Of a stretch of DNA of 64,000 nucleotides, positions 1 through 10,900 are shown piece after piece. Source of the stretch: Trogon surrucura (lineage: Eukaryota > Chordata > Aves > Trogoniformes > Trogonidae); contig CM036622.1 in NCBI GenBank assembly GCA_020746105.1, positions 21,491,487-21,555,486 of the forward strand, written 5' to 3'. The notes beneath the pieces were generated by a model. It ran no database searches, had not been told where the DNA came from, and saw nothing but the letters and a program-made list of their open reading frames with translations. A program made the position numbers and the translations under genes. How positions within the stretch are numbered: position 1 is the stretch's first letter; every line of letters starts with the position of its first letter.

Positions 1-378
1 GCTGGTTTCCCTGCCTTGCTTTTAGTTAAAGAAAGATCACTCTGCTGGTTAGTACATAAACCTTAACACCTACTATGTGGCTTTGATTACACAACCAATA
101 TAAGCTTCATTGTTAGTCACGCAAAGAGGATACATATTAATACAACAGGTTACATTGAGAACAGTCACATTTTCCCATAATTGCTCTGCCATCAGCTGTA
201 AGCATCTTCTGCCAGTCCAGTCCATATCATCATTGGTAATCGGTACCTCAGGGTCCCATCATGTCACTGGGCGAAACAAAGGGATTCAACAGGCAGGCAC
301 AGTGCATGGTCGTGTTGCTGCTGCGCTGTTGAAGTGACAGGATGCTGCACAGCCACATCATGCAGGATCATGCGGTTC

Positions 379-506
379 TCAAGTCCCTTGTCCGTTATTA
401 ATAATAACAGGACACTCAATCGAACTGGCTGCTTCCCAATCTCCCTCTATTATAACGTCTCTGATGACACCGCTCCATTGCTGTTGCAAAGGATCCTTTA
501 TGGTTC
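379..506 (-). pseudogene. gag: Retroviral gag, third block (pre-capsid-like)
   Basis: A short open stretch in a different frame from the preceding block overlaps its end by a few bases, so a frameshift separates them. It reads with spaced tryptophans and a segment containing DWEAASSIECPVI, the kind of sequence found at the MA-CA junction of betaretrovirus-like Gag proteins. It ends at a TGA (381-379). Homology is judged by eye and needs a profile search. No recognisable frame continues left of this point. Confidence 0.45.
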
Positions 507-671
507 AAGCTTGAAAATCAGGCTTGAGTGAGGGAGCTGATGGTAATGGGGGAGCTGAACTGGTTTAAGGGTTTCTTCTATTTCTTGCTGTCTAGTTGAT
601 AATTCAGCGAGTTTGTTCAGCATCTCTTTCAGGGGTTCATCCTGATCTTCCTTCTTTTCTCCCTCTTTTTT

Positions 672-702
<31 letters not shown>

Positions 703-731
703 CTTATTAGCTCAAGTATTACTTCAATCAC
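498..731 (-). pseudogene. gag: Retroviral gag, internal block with poly-Lys and coiled-coil-like segment
   Basis: This open stretch of about 77 codons begins with a lysine run encoded by two 18-base A tracts separated by one base (666-702). It continues with an acidic, glutamine- and leucine-rich segment (e.g. LNKLAELSTRQQEIEETL) that looks coiled-coil-forming. Its position between the matrix block and the next block fits the linker between MA and CA. It is separated from the first block by stops between 731 and 895, and it ends at a stop at 498-500. Confidence 0.55.
666..702. repeat. Poly-T tract (T18-C-T18), poly-A in gag sense strand
   Basis: Two runs of 18 T separated by a single C on the plus strand. 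In the retroviral sense strand they encode lysines within the second gag block. The runs are long enough to be unstable in replication and sequencing, so the exact length and therefore the reading frame across it are uncertain. Confidence 0.9.
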
Positions 732-894
732 GCTGTTATCACACAGGGAGAGCAGAATTTCCCAGGTCTGTTTTGATCACACTCTCCCGTTCACTCCCAT
801 GCACATCTGGTGTACAAGAAGCGTCTTATCTTCATTCTCACGGACAAGCTCTCAACATGAGCTGTACCTGGCTGGTCAGGGTCTCTTTTCATAA

Positions 895-1380
895 TTAGCA
901 AGCAAGAGTTATGCACTTGTTTAGAAAAGAGCTCAGCTCAAGGACGAAAGTCTTAATTCTGCAACGCAGTGCAGTTTCTCCTTTTTCTTTTCTTTTTTTT
1001 TTTTTTTTTTTTTTTTTTCCACCCAGTCGGGACGAGCAGGGAGTTTCTTCCTTTGCCTTTTTCCTTTCCTGCCCTCCCCACAACGCTTCGATCACTGCCG
1101 CAGCAACTTTCTTTTCTGCTTGCATGATTTCTAGAGTGCGTATTACGGTTTTCCAAACTGTTCCTAGTTCTTTCGCTTCCTTTCCTTCTTTTCCTCCCTC
1201 TAGAGTACAGTCCCACAAAAAGTCTCCTACTTCACGCCATTCCGTGGAACCAAAGATCAATGGCGGGTCGTTCACCTTCTCCCGTTTCTGAGCCCATGGG
1301 GCTAATACGTCTCGCTCCTCCACCTTTTCTCCTCTCTTAGAGAGTATACCAAGGAGGCGAGTTGCCGCGTCCGTTTCCAT
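895..1380 (-). pseudogene. gag: Retroviral gag, N-terminal (matrix-like) block
   Basis: The likely start is the ATG at 1380-1378 (context GCGATGG), about 175 nt after the primer-binding site. The same frame is open upstream to 1521, but that would leave almost no leader. The first ~120 residues look like a matrix domain: a short hydrophobic helix (RLLGILSKRG), then charged helical segments with spaced tryptophans. The second residue is Glu rather than Gly, so an N-myristoylation signal is absent, as in alpharetroviral Gag. The frame then enters a lysine run encoded by a 26-base A tract (993-1018) and ends at a stop near 895, well short of a normal Gag. Family identity rests on position after the LTR and primer site plus general character. 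Confidence 0.7.
993..1018. repeat. Poly-T tract (T26), poly-A in gag sense strand
   Basis: A 26-base T run on the plus strand encodes lysines near the end of the matrix-like gag block. Its length makes indel error likely, and the frame downstream of it ends about 100 nt later. Confidence 0.9.
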
Positions 1381-1520
1381 CGCGGTCTTACCTTGGCAGG
1401 GGCTTGATCGGCTGCTCAAGCTCTGGTCTCTGGTGCCCTTTTGGTCACACCTGGAACTCTCCTGCCTCCAGCTCTCCGGCTCCCAAATCGGCTCACGTCC
1501 GATGCTTCGGAGTCTTCCCA

Positions 1521-1550
1521 CATTTAAGCAATCCGCATTTAAGCATCCAT
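1521..1550 (-). repeat. Short tandem repeat in retroviral leader
   Basis: Two copies of a unit containing catttaagca, about 15 bp apart, lie immediately downstream (minus strand) of the primer-binding site. They are probably a small duplication within the untranslated leader. No function is evident. Confidence 0.5.
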
Positions 1551-1555
1551 AGAGG

Positions 1556-1573
1556 GTCCCTGTTCGGGCGCCA
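1556..1573 (-). other. Retroviral primer-binding site, tRNA-Lys type
   Basis: The minus strand reads TGGCGCCCGAACAGGGAC, an 18-nt match to the 3' end of the tRNA-Lys that primes many lentiviral and betaretroviral genomes. It lies two bases downstream of the LTR end, which is the correct place to prime minus-strand DNA synthesis. The uninterrupted match argues that the insertion is not very ancient. Confidence 0.9.
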
Positions 1574-1575
1574 GA

Positions 1576-1978
1576 TCTAGAAGGGTCCCTTCGGAGAGCC
1601 GGCCAAGTTAACGATCATCACACCAATATGGCTACAGATCGTCCTCCCTTTATTGCTCCGGACAGCTCAATATATACAGTTCAGCAGTGTCCCCGCGCCT
1701 GCCCCTTAACAGAGTTGGTCAGTTACAGGTTTACACGCGCCAGCGTTTTATTGGGTAGTGCCATTCAACTATGCAAGCGGCTCTCGCCCCCCCTTCTCCC
1801 CCCCGGGCCCAGCACCTCCAGCCAAGCATCTCGCAAAGCTCTCACAAAACAGATAAAACCTCCTCCTCCCCGTGTTCCAAGGCAGCTTCAAGGACAGAGC
1901 CTTTGTTTAGGCCTAAGCTGGGTTGTCCACGTTTTTAAAGTTATACCGCGCCTCTGCTCCACAAGAAATTCCTCTACA
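1576..1978 (-). repeat. 5' LTR of the endogenous retrovirus
   Basis: On the minus strand the LTR begins TGTAGAGG at 1978 and runs about 403 bp to 1576, two bases before the primer-binding site. Promoter-like elements appear in the expected order: a CCAAT motif at 1750-1754, a TATA-like GTATATATTG at 1668-1677, and a polyadenylation signal AATAAAG at 1648-1654. The short distance from TATA to AATAAA implies a short R region, as in alpha-like retroviruses. The end reads TCTAGA where a TCTACA inverse of the start would be expected, so the canonical terminal CA appears mutated, or the boundary is off by a base or two. Confidence 0.8.
1648..1677 (-). promoter_or_regulatory. LTR core promoter and polyadenylation signal
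   Basis: Minus-strand TATA-like sequence (1677-1668) is followed about 15 nt downstream by AATAAAG (1654-1648). This close TATA/poly(A)-signal spacing places the cap site next to or just past the polyadenylation signal, implying a short R. A CCAAT motif lies about 75 bp upstream. Activity cannot be judged from sequence. Confidence 0.6.
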
Positions 1979-4900
1979 GGAGTGTATTTTTATTTTATAA
2001 GTAACCTTGAGATGAAAATGGTATTAGAAAGTATGTGGAAGCAGATTCTACTTCAGATACATTTCTCACTGAACCTCCAGGGAACAGGCATCAACTTTTC
2101 ATTTCTTAAAGCTAAATCCAGGAAAATATCCTCTGTTCCACTTGCCTCGGTGGATGCTGGAGCTCCTTCCAGGCATGGGGGAGTGTCAACAGTCCTGCCC
2201 TACAAGCGTATGAGACCTGCTCTTCTCTATGAAACCACAGAGAGGAAGAATGGTGAGGAAGGAAGAAGCAGTGCTGGGAGGGGTGGAAGGGAACCCAGGA
2301 GATGTGCACTATTTTTCTTAACTCATTAGTGAAGCCCTTTGAGATACACTCACAGAAAGTCCCGCAGAAAAGGTTAGCACTGTTAATTAAAAGCTTTCAT
2401 ATCTTTCTTACTTGGTAGAAGATGAAATGCAGCTGTCAGTGTTTGCTGTCCTGATAGCTGTAAAGATGTTGGGCCTCTCCAGTTGCCCGCACCCTGCCTT
2501 GTCTGCCAAGCAAAGCTGTCAGTAGCCTCCTGCTCCAGCTGCTGGCCACAACCATCCATTGGGACCTGAGCTCTGCAGGTCCAGTGGGGCATCACCGAGG
2601 AGCAGGAGAGAAGTGCTAGCCCTGTGCTGCTGGGTCCGTGCTCGTGGTGTCTCACCAGCATGTGAGTCCGTTTCCTACCTGCAAAATTTGGCTTGAAATT
2701 CTGCTTGAAAGCAAGCAAGATATTCGGTCAGAGTGTGTGCTGAGGGCTGAGCAAACTCAGCTGGCTTCTGCCTGGCTGGGAGGCAGGTTAATAGCGAGAA
2801 GCCAGGGGCACGGGGGGCCCATAAAGCTCTGAGGACTGAAAAATCGTCTGTGACTCATATCGAGTGTTGCTACTGCAGTGAGTTCGGTCAACATTCACTC
2901 AACAGGAATGATTGCTTATCTTAAATACTTAAATTTTGATTGCATAGGAAATGAAGGAGGAGAAAAAACAAGATGAAGTTAGGAGTGAATAGCTGTTTTG
3001 CAGCTTTGGAAGCATTTGTGAACACTCTGTGGACGATGGATAGTTCTGCAAATATGATTTTCCCAAGAAAATCAGTCCATTTTGCAGCTGTAATGAATTG
3101 TGGTATACAGTGGTCCAAACACTGCTTGCCAGCCAGCTACCTTAAGACAAGATGCTACAGGAATATTTTTCTTGATTAGATAGTGGGCTGGTTGAAATTC
3201 CTTCAGCTTTACCGAAACAGAAGTTAGCAATTTCAGACATATCAGATGATGCATCAATTTTCTGTAAACAGAAGACTGTGCAACCCACTTTATTGAAAAG
3301 CCCTTTTATACTGTGCTAGATTTAATCTCTCAATTTGAGAAGCAGCCCCATGAAATAAGATGTTTGCATGCAAAATATCCCAGATTTCCAATGGAAATAT
3401 AAAACAAAGAAGAGCATGTTCCCTTGGGGACTGCACCTATCTTGGATTAGATTTTCTCTGATGTTTTTGCATCATATTACCAATGGCTTCAGGGAAGTGA
3501 AACAGCAGTTTTCTTTCTTGAGAACAAAGGCTCGCAGAGTTAAAAAAAAATGTTAGTATATTTAAAGCACTTTTGCCCACTGTTCTTTTTATTACTCTGA
3601 GAATTTTGGAGAAAAAGGTATCTTATTGTATTATTTTATCATCTACGCTAATGAAATTTGTATTTAAGGCTACAGCCTGAGAATTTTGTAAAGGAAAATG
3701 ATTTCTAAATGAGCACTTTGTGTTTCCCATGGATGGTGTTTTAACAACTAGTAGTGCTCTGATAATACAGAGCTAGCTCTGTAATTCATTGGAATCACTG
3801 AAAGTCTTTTTTTTTATTCTACAGATTTTGTGAAGGATCCAGTGGCCACACATACAATGTATGGAAACTTTCTGAAGAAAGTTTTGGAGACCTGAGAGCA
3901 GAATTGTATTCTATCCTAGATCTCAGTTCTGACTTCCTCCCCTGCTTCCACAATTAGTTTCCCAATTGTTAGCTATAATTGATACTAAACCAGTCGTCAG
4001 AGCACTCAGTGCTGTAGCTTTGCTCATATGGTTTGTCCCACCGAACACAACGGGCAGGCACTGTGGGAGGGAGCAGCACTCAGCACTTTCAGTTGTTCTG
4101 CTCCCATTTGGATCCGAGGGAAGCACTTTGCTTTTGCAAGCAGATAGCTGTTGTTATTAAATTAATCAATAATTTAAAAATCCTCATGTATTGATAAATA
4201 ATTTAAGAAAGTCTTCTTTGTCTGGACAATGCAAATTAATGAAGCTCTTTGCTAAGAGGTAATTCTTTTTACTACAAATAATGAGCTAGAGATGTTACAC
4301 ACGTCAGGTAGGAAGACTCATTTTGGTGTTCAAAGCACTCAGTGTTTTCCTGAGCGTGCTTTAATGCTATGGGGTGTTATAATGCTTTCAGATAAATGCT
4401 TTAAAAAGTTATTTTAACAGATCATTCATTTCCCTCAATAAGAGATTAGCAAGGGGCACTATGATTTAAAAATAGATTAAATAAAAACCGTGAGAGGAGA
4501 TAGTCTGGGAATTTATATTCAGCCTTTTTAGAATGTTCAGTGAAATAGGGAACATGCAATGTTTGGAAAAGTGTCAGAAAGAAAACCAACATAGAAACAC
4601 TTTTTCTGCAGGAAGCTCATGATTGTGGAACTTGTGGCCTCAGCATGGTAAGACAATGAAGCAATGAGCAATTCTGGGATGAAAAAAAAGCAAACATAAA
4701 AATGGGTCAATGTTATGAATGACAAAAGATTCTCGATTCCTGATTAATAACATTTACAGTAAACCCAAGATTTGGGAACTACGTACCTACAATTCACCAG
4801 GCCATAAATAAACAGCTAATTCTTAGATATGAGTAAAGATGCCCAATACTTAGATTAGTCTGCAGACCACCTCAGAAACATTGTCTGCATCTTCTCAGCT

Positions 4901-7900
4901 GTCCCAGAAAACACTATTTTCATCTGTATGCCAGTATACTGGCTCTAAAACAACAGCTTTGGTTTTAGATTTTGACAGGTCAACATTGACTAAAGAGGCT
5001 TCATTATATTCCCTCAAGTTATTCTGAATCAAACAAACCAGATCATAAACGCAACACTGAAAAGGTAGCATGACATACCTTCCCAGAAGTCGTATGGAAT
5101 CTCCTTAATTTTCTTTAAAAGGCTTAACAAAGGGTTACATTCCTTTATTCCTTATGAAATAAGAGAAACTATTCACAACCTACTAAGCATGTTATTTGGA
5201 AATAAAGAAGAGATGTAGGAAGAAGAAGAAACCAAGTCCCAATGTCATGGGTAAAGCAGCAATAGCTGCAATTCTATTGCCTGAAAGCTGAGGGGACTTA
5301 AATTTCACAAGGTCAAGGACTGCAATCCAACCTACTGCAGAAAGTAAATGACGTAACAGAACAAAACTCGTTAGCACTTTCTCTGCTTATGTTGCTGGGA
5401 AAAAAAAGACAACATCTTCTTAGATGTCTAGACATGGGAAGAAGTGCCAGTAGTATGTGTCAATCAAGCAATCAGATAATCTTCTGGTAAGGTGTTCAAC
5501 TAGTTGTCTACAACCCATGTAGGAAATTATTTGAGTAAAACTTGTTGTTTTAAGTAAATAATGGAAGAAGGAACAGAATTAAATTTCATGTCTGACATAT
5601 AAAAGGCAACACCACTAGTAATGAGTGCAAAGGCACTAAAAATATTTGTATGAAGGAATACATAAATGTAGCCATCCTACTGCTGTGCAGACGTTCCTGG
5701 GTTTATATCCAGTAAGTTCCCACAACTAGTCAGTAATAAAGATCTTTGCAGTGTTTTCTCCAATGTTAAACATGAAACTCTACCTGTTTCTTATAAAATC
5801 CTTTTGAAGAACATCTAGAGTTCAATTTAAGAGCAGCATAGTTCTGCTCTGCATTAGGTTGCCCTTCATCTTCTTAGAGATTCCTTTACGTTTCAATGTC
5901 CATACGTAAAAAACACGTGGATGGCTGCAAAATCTGTGGGTATACATGTATGCATCTGAACAATATGTGGTAAACCGATTCATATTTGTTATAACAAGCT
6001 CTGTTTGTTACAATCCAACACTGCTACCTGTGTCTGATGTGATATCCGAAGAACTATCCAGAATGAACTGAAGTCCTCATTTTTTCATTGCTAACATTAG
6101 ACTCCTGAGAGGAATTCATCTCAGCTGACCTGGGGCTTCAGTTCTGACCTACTGGTCCTTACTTCCATCATAGTCCGTGGAGAAAAATATGTGTACACCA
6201 TTCATCTCTTCCTAAGGTGGACACCTTACACAGACCTGGCGAATCCCTCCTTGGAAGACCCTGCCTCTCTCTAAGTTAACTGGAGAGTCCAGACAAGGAC
6301 GACAGAAGTGGTACCAGCTCAAGTAGTCATGGTGAGCACCTAAGTAGTATGTGATGAAATCTGCATTGAGGTCATGCCAATGGAGGTCTGACCTGCCACA
6401 GAAGAAAACAAAACAAACCAGAGCCAGGCATTAAATATTCCAAACTGTATACAGTTGCTAAGTCCTCCTGAAGCTCGCTGTCCCAAATTAGCAAATTGGG
6501 TTTTTTATCCCAGTTCTCCGTTCCACATCTGTAAAATGTAGATAACAGTACTACTGCATCCCAAATCTCAAGTATCACTCTCGACATCTTAAAATGTTCA
6601 CCCAGTTCTTACTCTCATGACAGCTCACAGTGAGTCTACAATAAAAATTAACAATTCCGTACTCAACTGCGGGTCCTGATGATACATATTAAATAAGGAC
6701 CAGGGCCCCAGGTCACCTGAGGGAATAAAAATAAATAATGGATGCCCCTCTGAATTGTAAGGCATCACAGAGGAGTGACACTAGCAGAAGACTAGAATAA
6801 CAGGCGGGCAAACTGACCTCTTAAATTTCAGTATGAAATATACTGCACCACACACAATATCACGTATTTGTGCATATACCTATTTACATATGTTTTCTGC
6901 CTTCTTCTACACTATGTCATGGCCTTTACAACACAGCCAAAGTAGAAAGAGCTTGAGAGGAATTATCTTTAAGATAGTCCTTAGCTGAACACCAGTGTAT
7001 GAGCAAATACAGGCAAAAAGCTGTATTTCTATAGCCTCACCTCCTCCCATTTTTTAAAAAAGACAGCTAAGCACTACCAAGAACAAAATACCACCAATAT
7101 TCATCCCTCTAAATTCAGGGTGGAGGGAGATCACCACAACTGGTTTTATTATTAGGTTTCAGGGTTTCAACAGTGGTACAGGGATGCACTGCTGTGTTGG
7201 GGGGTGTTTAGCTACAGCACCCAGTGCTTTCTCACGGTTTAGGACACAGTGAGTACCCATACAAAAGCAGCACAACTCTCTGCCTTAGAATTAGAAAAAC
7301 ACACAAAGCCCGAGCAAAAATCTGGACTGGTATAATCAAAATTTTCATACGTGCTGGTATGCACTCTGCTTCCTTTCTCCCTGAGTCATCTCCTCTTCAG
7401 TTCAAGCTTGGGATAAAGCTGGCTTGTGTGCTTAACTCTGGGCATCCTTATCTCAGGCCTGTTGGAACGAAGAGTTTTTGCCGTAACTGAATTTCATCCT
7501 TGCTGCGAGGAGTGTGAATCTTGCTTCAAACTCAACAGGACCCTCTGAGGCACACTGCAGTGCATACCATCAGACCTCACTAGGTTATGTGCAGCTCCTC
7601 CGTGCTGCTTTTCCCTGAATTCTACACTATAACATAAAAAAGAATGACGTGCTAAAAGAGCATGTATCTAAGTTGAAGGGACACAAATGTATGAGATCAT
7701 GTAGGATTTTTGAAAGGATGGTTGAAAGAGAACTCTTTTCAAGCATCTGGTTGCTATGATAAAAAGCAAGTTCTCACTGTCCATTTACTGTGGATTTAAA
7801 CGATCTCATCTCAGGCAGTTTCAGAAATCATCTCTGACATGTAATTAGGTTAGAAAAACACGTACACTCAAATCTGGAGATTTTGGAAGCAGGGTTTGCA

Positions 7901-10900
7901 TTTCTGGTGAAGTACGGTTGGAAAATGCAGAGGCAGTATCGTGTTCCTTATCTGGTGGTGTGGAGGTGTCCTAAGACACAGCAATGGCAGCATGAGACCC
8001 GAGGAGCTGTAAGTACCCAGGGACTGCAGCCCAGCTTGCTGACTTGTCCAGATGTGTCCCCCAGGGACAGGCTTTGGGCTTAACTCTCTCATATCCCTTC
8101 TATCCACACAGCTTGTATTTCTAACTCACTCACAACTCTCCCAAAGTCATCCACAACCAAGAATCACAGTCCTATTAACAGGACTTAACTCAAAGGACAG
8201 AAGTGGACCTCTGGTTTTGGCCGGCCAACTCCCATTTCCTCCATTAGGACTTCAGGGTACAAGAACAACTGTTTGCTTCAAGGCTGAGTACCTTGAAATA
8301 AACTTCAGTTTGTATCTCAAAAGGTAGAAGGTGCTAACACCAGTACTTCCACTGAGGTGGATGACTCCTTTGAATGCTGGAAGCTGTGCCTGGTTAGCTG
8401 GCAACAGCTGCCTGTACACGGGCAGGTGGGCTTCTTTCTCCTCCAAGGTCCCAGCAGAAAAGTGCTACAGAAAATACCCTACCCATCCTCCATTTAGGAC
8501 TACTTCATTCTAGGATATTAGAAAAGCCTTGGAGATAATGAAGCTAAGAAATATTTTGGGTATTAATATCACAGTATGTGCAACTGCACAAGTACACTTG
8601 CTAAGGTGACTGGGGTCTTACCACCTCAATTCAAATGCTGATGGATGCAACCACCTACACAGAAGGATTTTGCAAATTAAAAGCACTGTAGAATGCACAG
8701 AAAGAAATTCAGATTGTTTTTAAAAAACACACACAAGTAGCACTCCAAAGATTTTCTCTCCAAGTTTATCATCTAACACTCACGCTTGCAAGCAATGTAA
8801 AACATGAAATTGAATGTTGCGTTGTGCAAGAAAGGTTTTCACAGGCATTTTTCAATAGTCGTCCAGGGTCTTCCCATCTAAAAATAATGATAATTTTCCA
8901 TACCGTAGGATATGTGTACTTTATATAAATGTCAAAAAACCACACAGCCTTGCCATAATTGGGCTTTCTCTACATTAGAAAAAACCCATATGTTGATTTG
9001 TAGTCACCTCTACTAGTGTGACTTGCAGAAGAGAGATATGAATTACTCAATCCTTAATTTAGAAACACAGTTTTTAGCTGCATAAACTGAGATCATCTAC
9101 AATGACCAGATTTTGTTTCATCTGAAACAAGATTAATTCTTTGTCACTGAACTCTGAATTTCTGTTTTGTTGAACTTACAACTGTTTAAAGATTCTTTCT
9201 GGTATAAACTTGAGATTGGCATATGAGTACTGTGGATTACTGTGTGAAGTCCCAGCTGGAGCAAGTCTCTGAATGTACTGTGTAACTGGCTCACACAGGA
9301 ACAAAAGGAGAACCTAGCAAAATAATTCATTCACTTATAAAATATGAGTTAATTCTTGTCTCTACCAGTAAGCAACACAGTCACACAGGTATAACTGAAA
9401 GGAGAATTTGCCTACTTGTCGAAACTATAAACCCAGAAAGATTCTATTTGATTTATTATTTCTTAGCAAGATAGTAAGCAAAGAAACACCAGGTGTTTTT
9501 ATAACTACAGATCTTATTGCCATTGACTTTAGAGAACAAAAAAACATGGGAAACAAGAAAAGCAGCATAGCCTACCTATTAAGAAAAAACGAATAAAGGT
9601 AGCTGCTTTCCCTTTTTAATAACTTCTGGGATTGCTTCTTTGCTTTTAACGATATCTACTCGATTAGTCAGAAGAAAGATTGGAGGAAAACTATCAACAA
9701 AGGATCAAAGCAGCCAAAATCAAAAAGACATTTCTGTCCTCTGTCCTACTCAGAGTCATATGATCCATCAGGTATAAAACAACATAATTCCACTGAGATG
9801 AAACAATCTGGACAAGCTTCGTCTAAATGGGCAATACTGTGAAGCACGATACACGCAGTAGCAATAAAGTTCATTACAGTGGTGATTTTTAGATCCCTAG
9901 TACAGAGCCAGTCTGTGATCAGCGAAGTAGTTTAAACAGCATATGACTAGGCTGAGGCTTTCTTGGTCAGTGTATAAACCCTGTACAAATCATAGTACTT
10001 ACTAAACATCAAGAACTACTGAAGGGTCAAGTCTGCAAGAAAAAAAACTAGGTTCCTGTTTTCTCTTCCTTTCAATATATGTTTTGATGGGCTCCTTCAA
10101 AGGGTGCTGCTGCTCAAGGATGCCCCTCATATAAACCTGTTGTTACATCTAGCACCACGCAACTGCCGATGGCCGTGCTCCAAGTCCCAAAGGTAATTTT
10201 TAAGTTATGAAGTAGCTTTCTTGCTGATTCCCCTCACACGAAAAGAGGCTTCTTAAATGTTGTTCTTGTGTGACAGTCTTAGTTAGAATAGATCGTGCAG
10301 TATGTATATCACACGTACACCCCTACACACAATGCTACATACACGTGTGTGTGTACAAACACAACCTACACAAAACCCTGCAGGCACTAACACCAGGTCC
10401 GAATTTGTACAGGATTTTCATCTGTGGAAGAGACACTCATGTTGCATCCAAAAATCACATTATTTTCCACAGTATTTGTGGCATGGAATGAAATGATACC
10501 ATAGATACTACTGGATTCCCAGTCCCAAACAGAAAATATTTCAGGAAATGCACAGAAAGGCAGAAGCACAGTCACAGAATACTCTGTTGACCACTCAGTT
10601 CTTATTCAGCTATTTAGCTGTTTTAAATCTGATATTAATTTAGCAATTCTTCCAAATGTTTTACTTCTCAGTTCACTAGCCAAAATTAACATCCTTGTGG
10701 GCCAATACTCCAGCCATCCCCATGCCTACAGCGAGTATCACCTCATCCAGATGTTCCCTGCCAAAAGCAGGCGTAATAGGAGTGGAGTAGGGGTACATGT
10801 CGTATTTACCTTAATATAATAATTAGTCTTCTGGATGACAGTGACCACATCTCAAACATTAATAGCCTCTATTGTGTGATCACCAGCATCAATCACAGCT

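Larger units (their letters stand above)
1..1978 (-). mobile_element. Endogenous retrovirus, 5' LTR to broken gag (continues off left edge)
   Basis: Read on the minus strand, the order is LTR (1978 down to about 1576), primer-binding site (1573-1556), leader, then gag-like coding blocks down to at least 379. This is the 5' end of a provirus whose pol, env and 3' LTR would lie to the left of the window. The tRNA-Lys type primer site, an LTR of about 400 bp and the gag character fit a class II (alpha-/beta-like, ERVK) avian retrovirus. That assignment is an inference, because pol is not visible. Gag is interrupted by stops and frame changes, so the copy is defective. Positions 1-378 show no frame I can assign and may be more provirus or something else. 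The target-site duplication cannot be tested without the other LTR. Confidence 0.85.

Noticed and set aside
1628..2329. 233-codon plus-strand open frame
   Set aside because: Its first half runs antisense through the retroviral LTR and the rest lies in flanking DNA. No protein resemblance; open mainly because the LTR is GC-rich.
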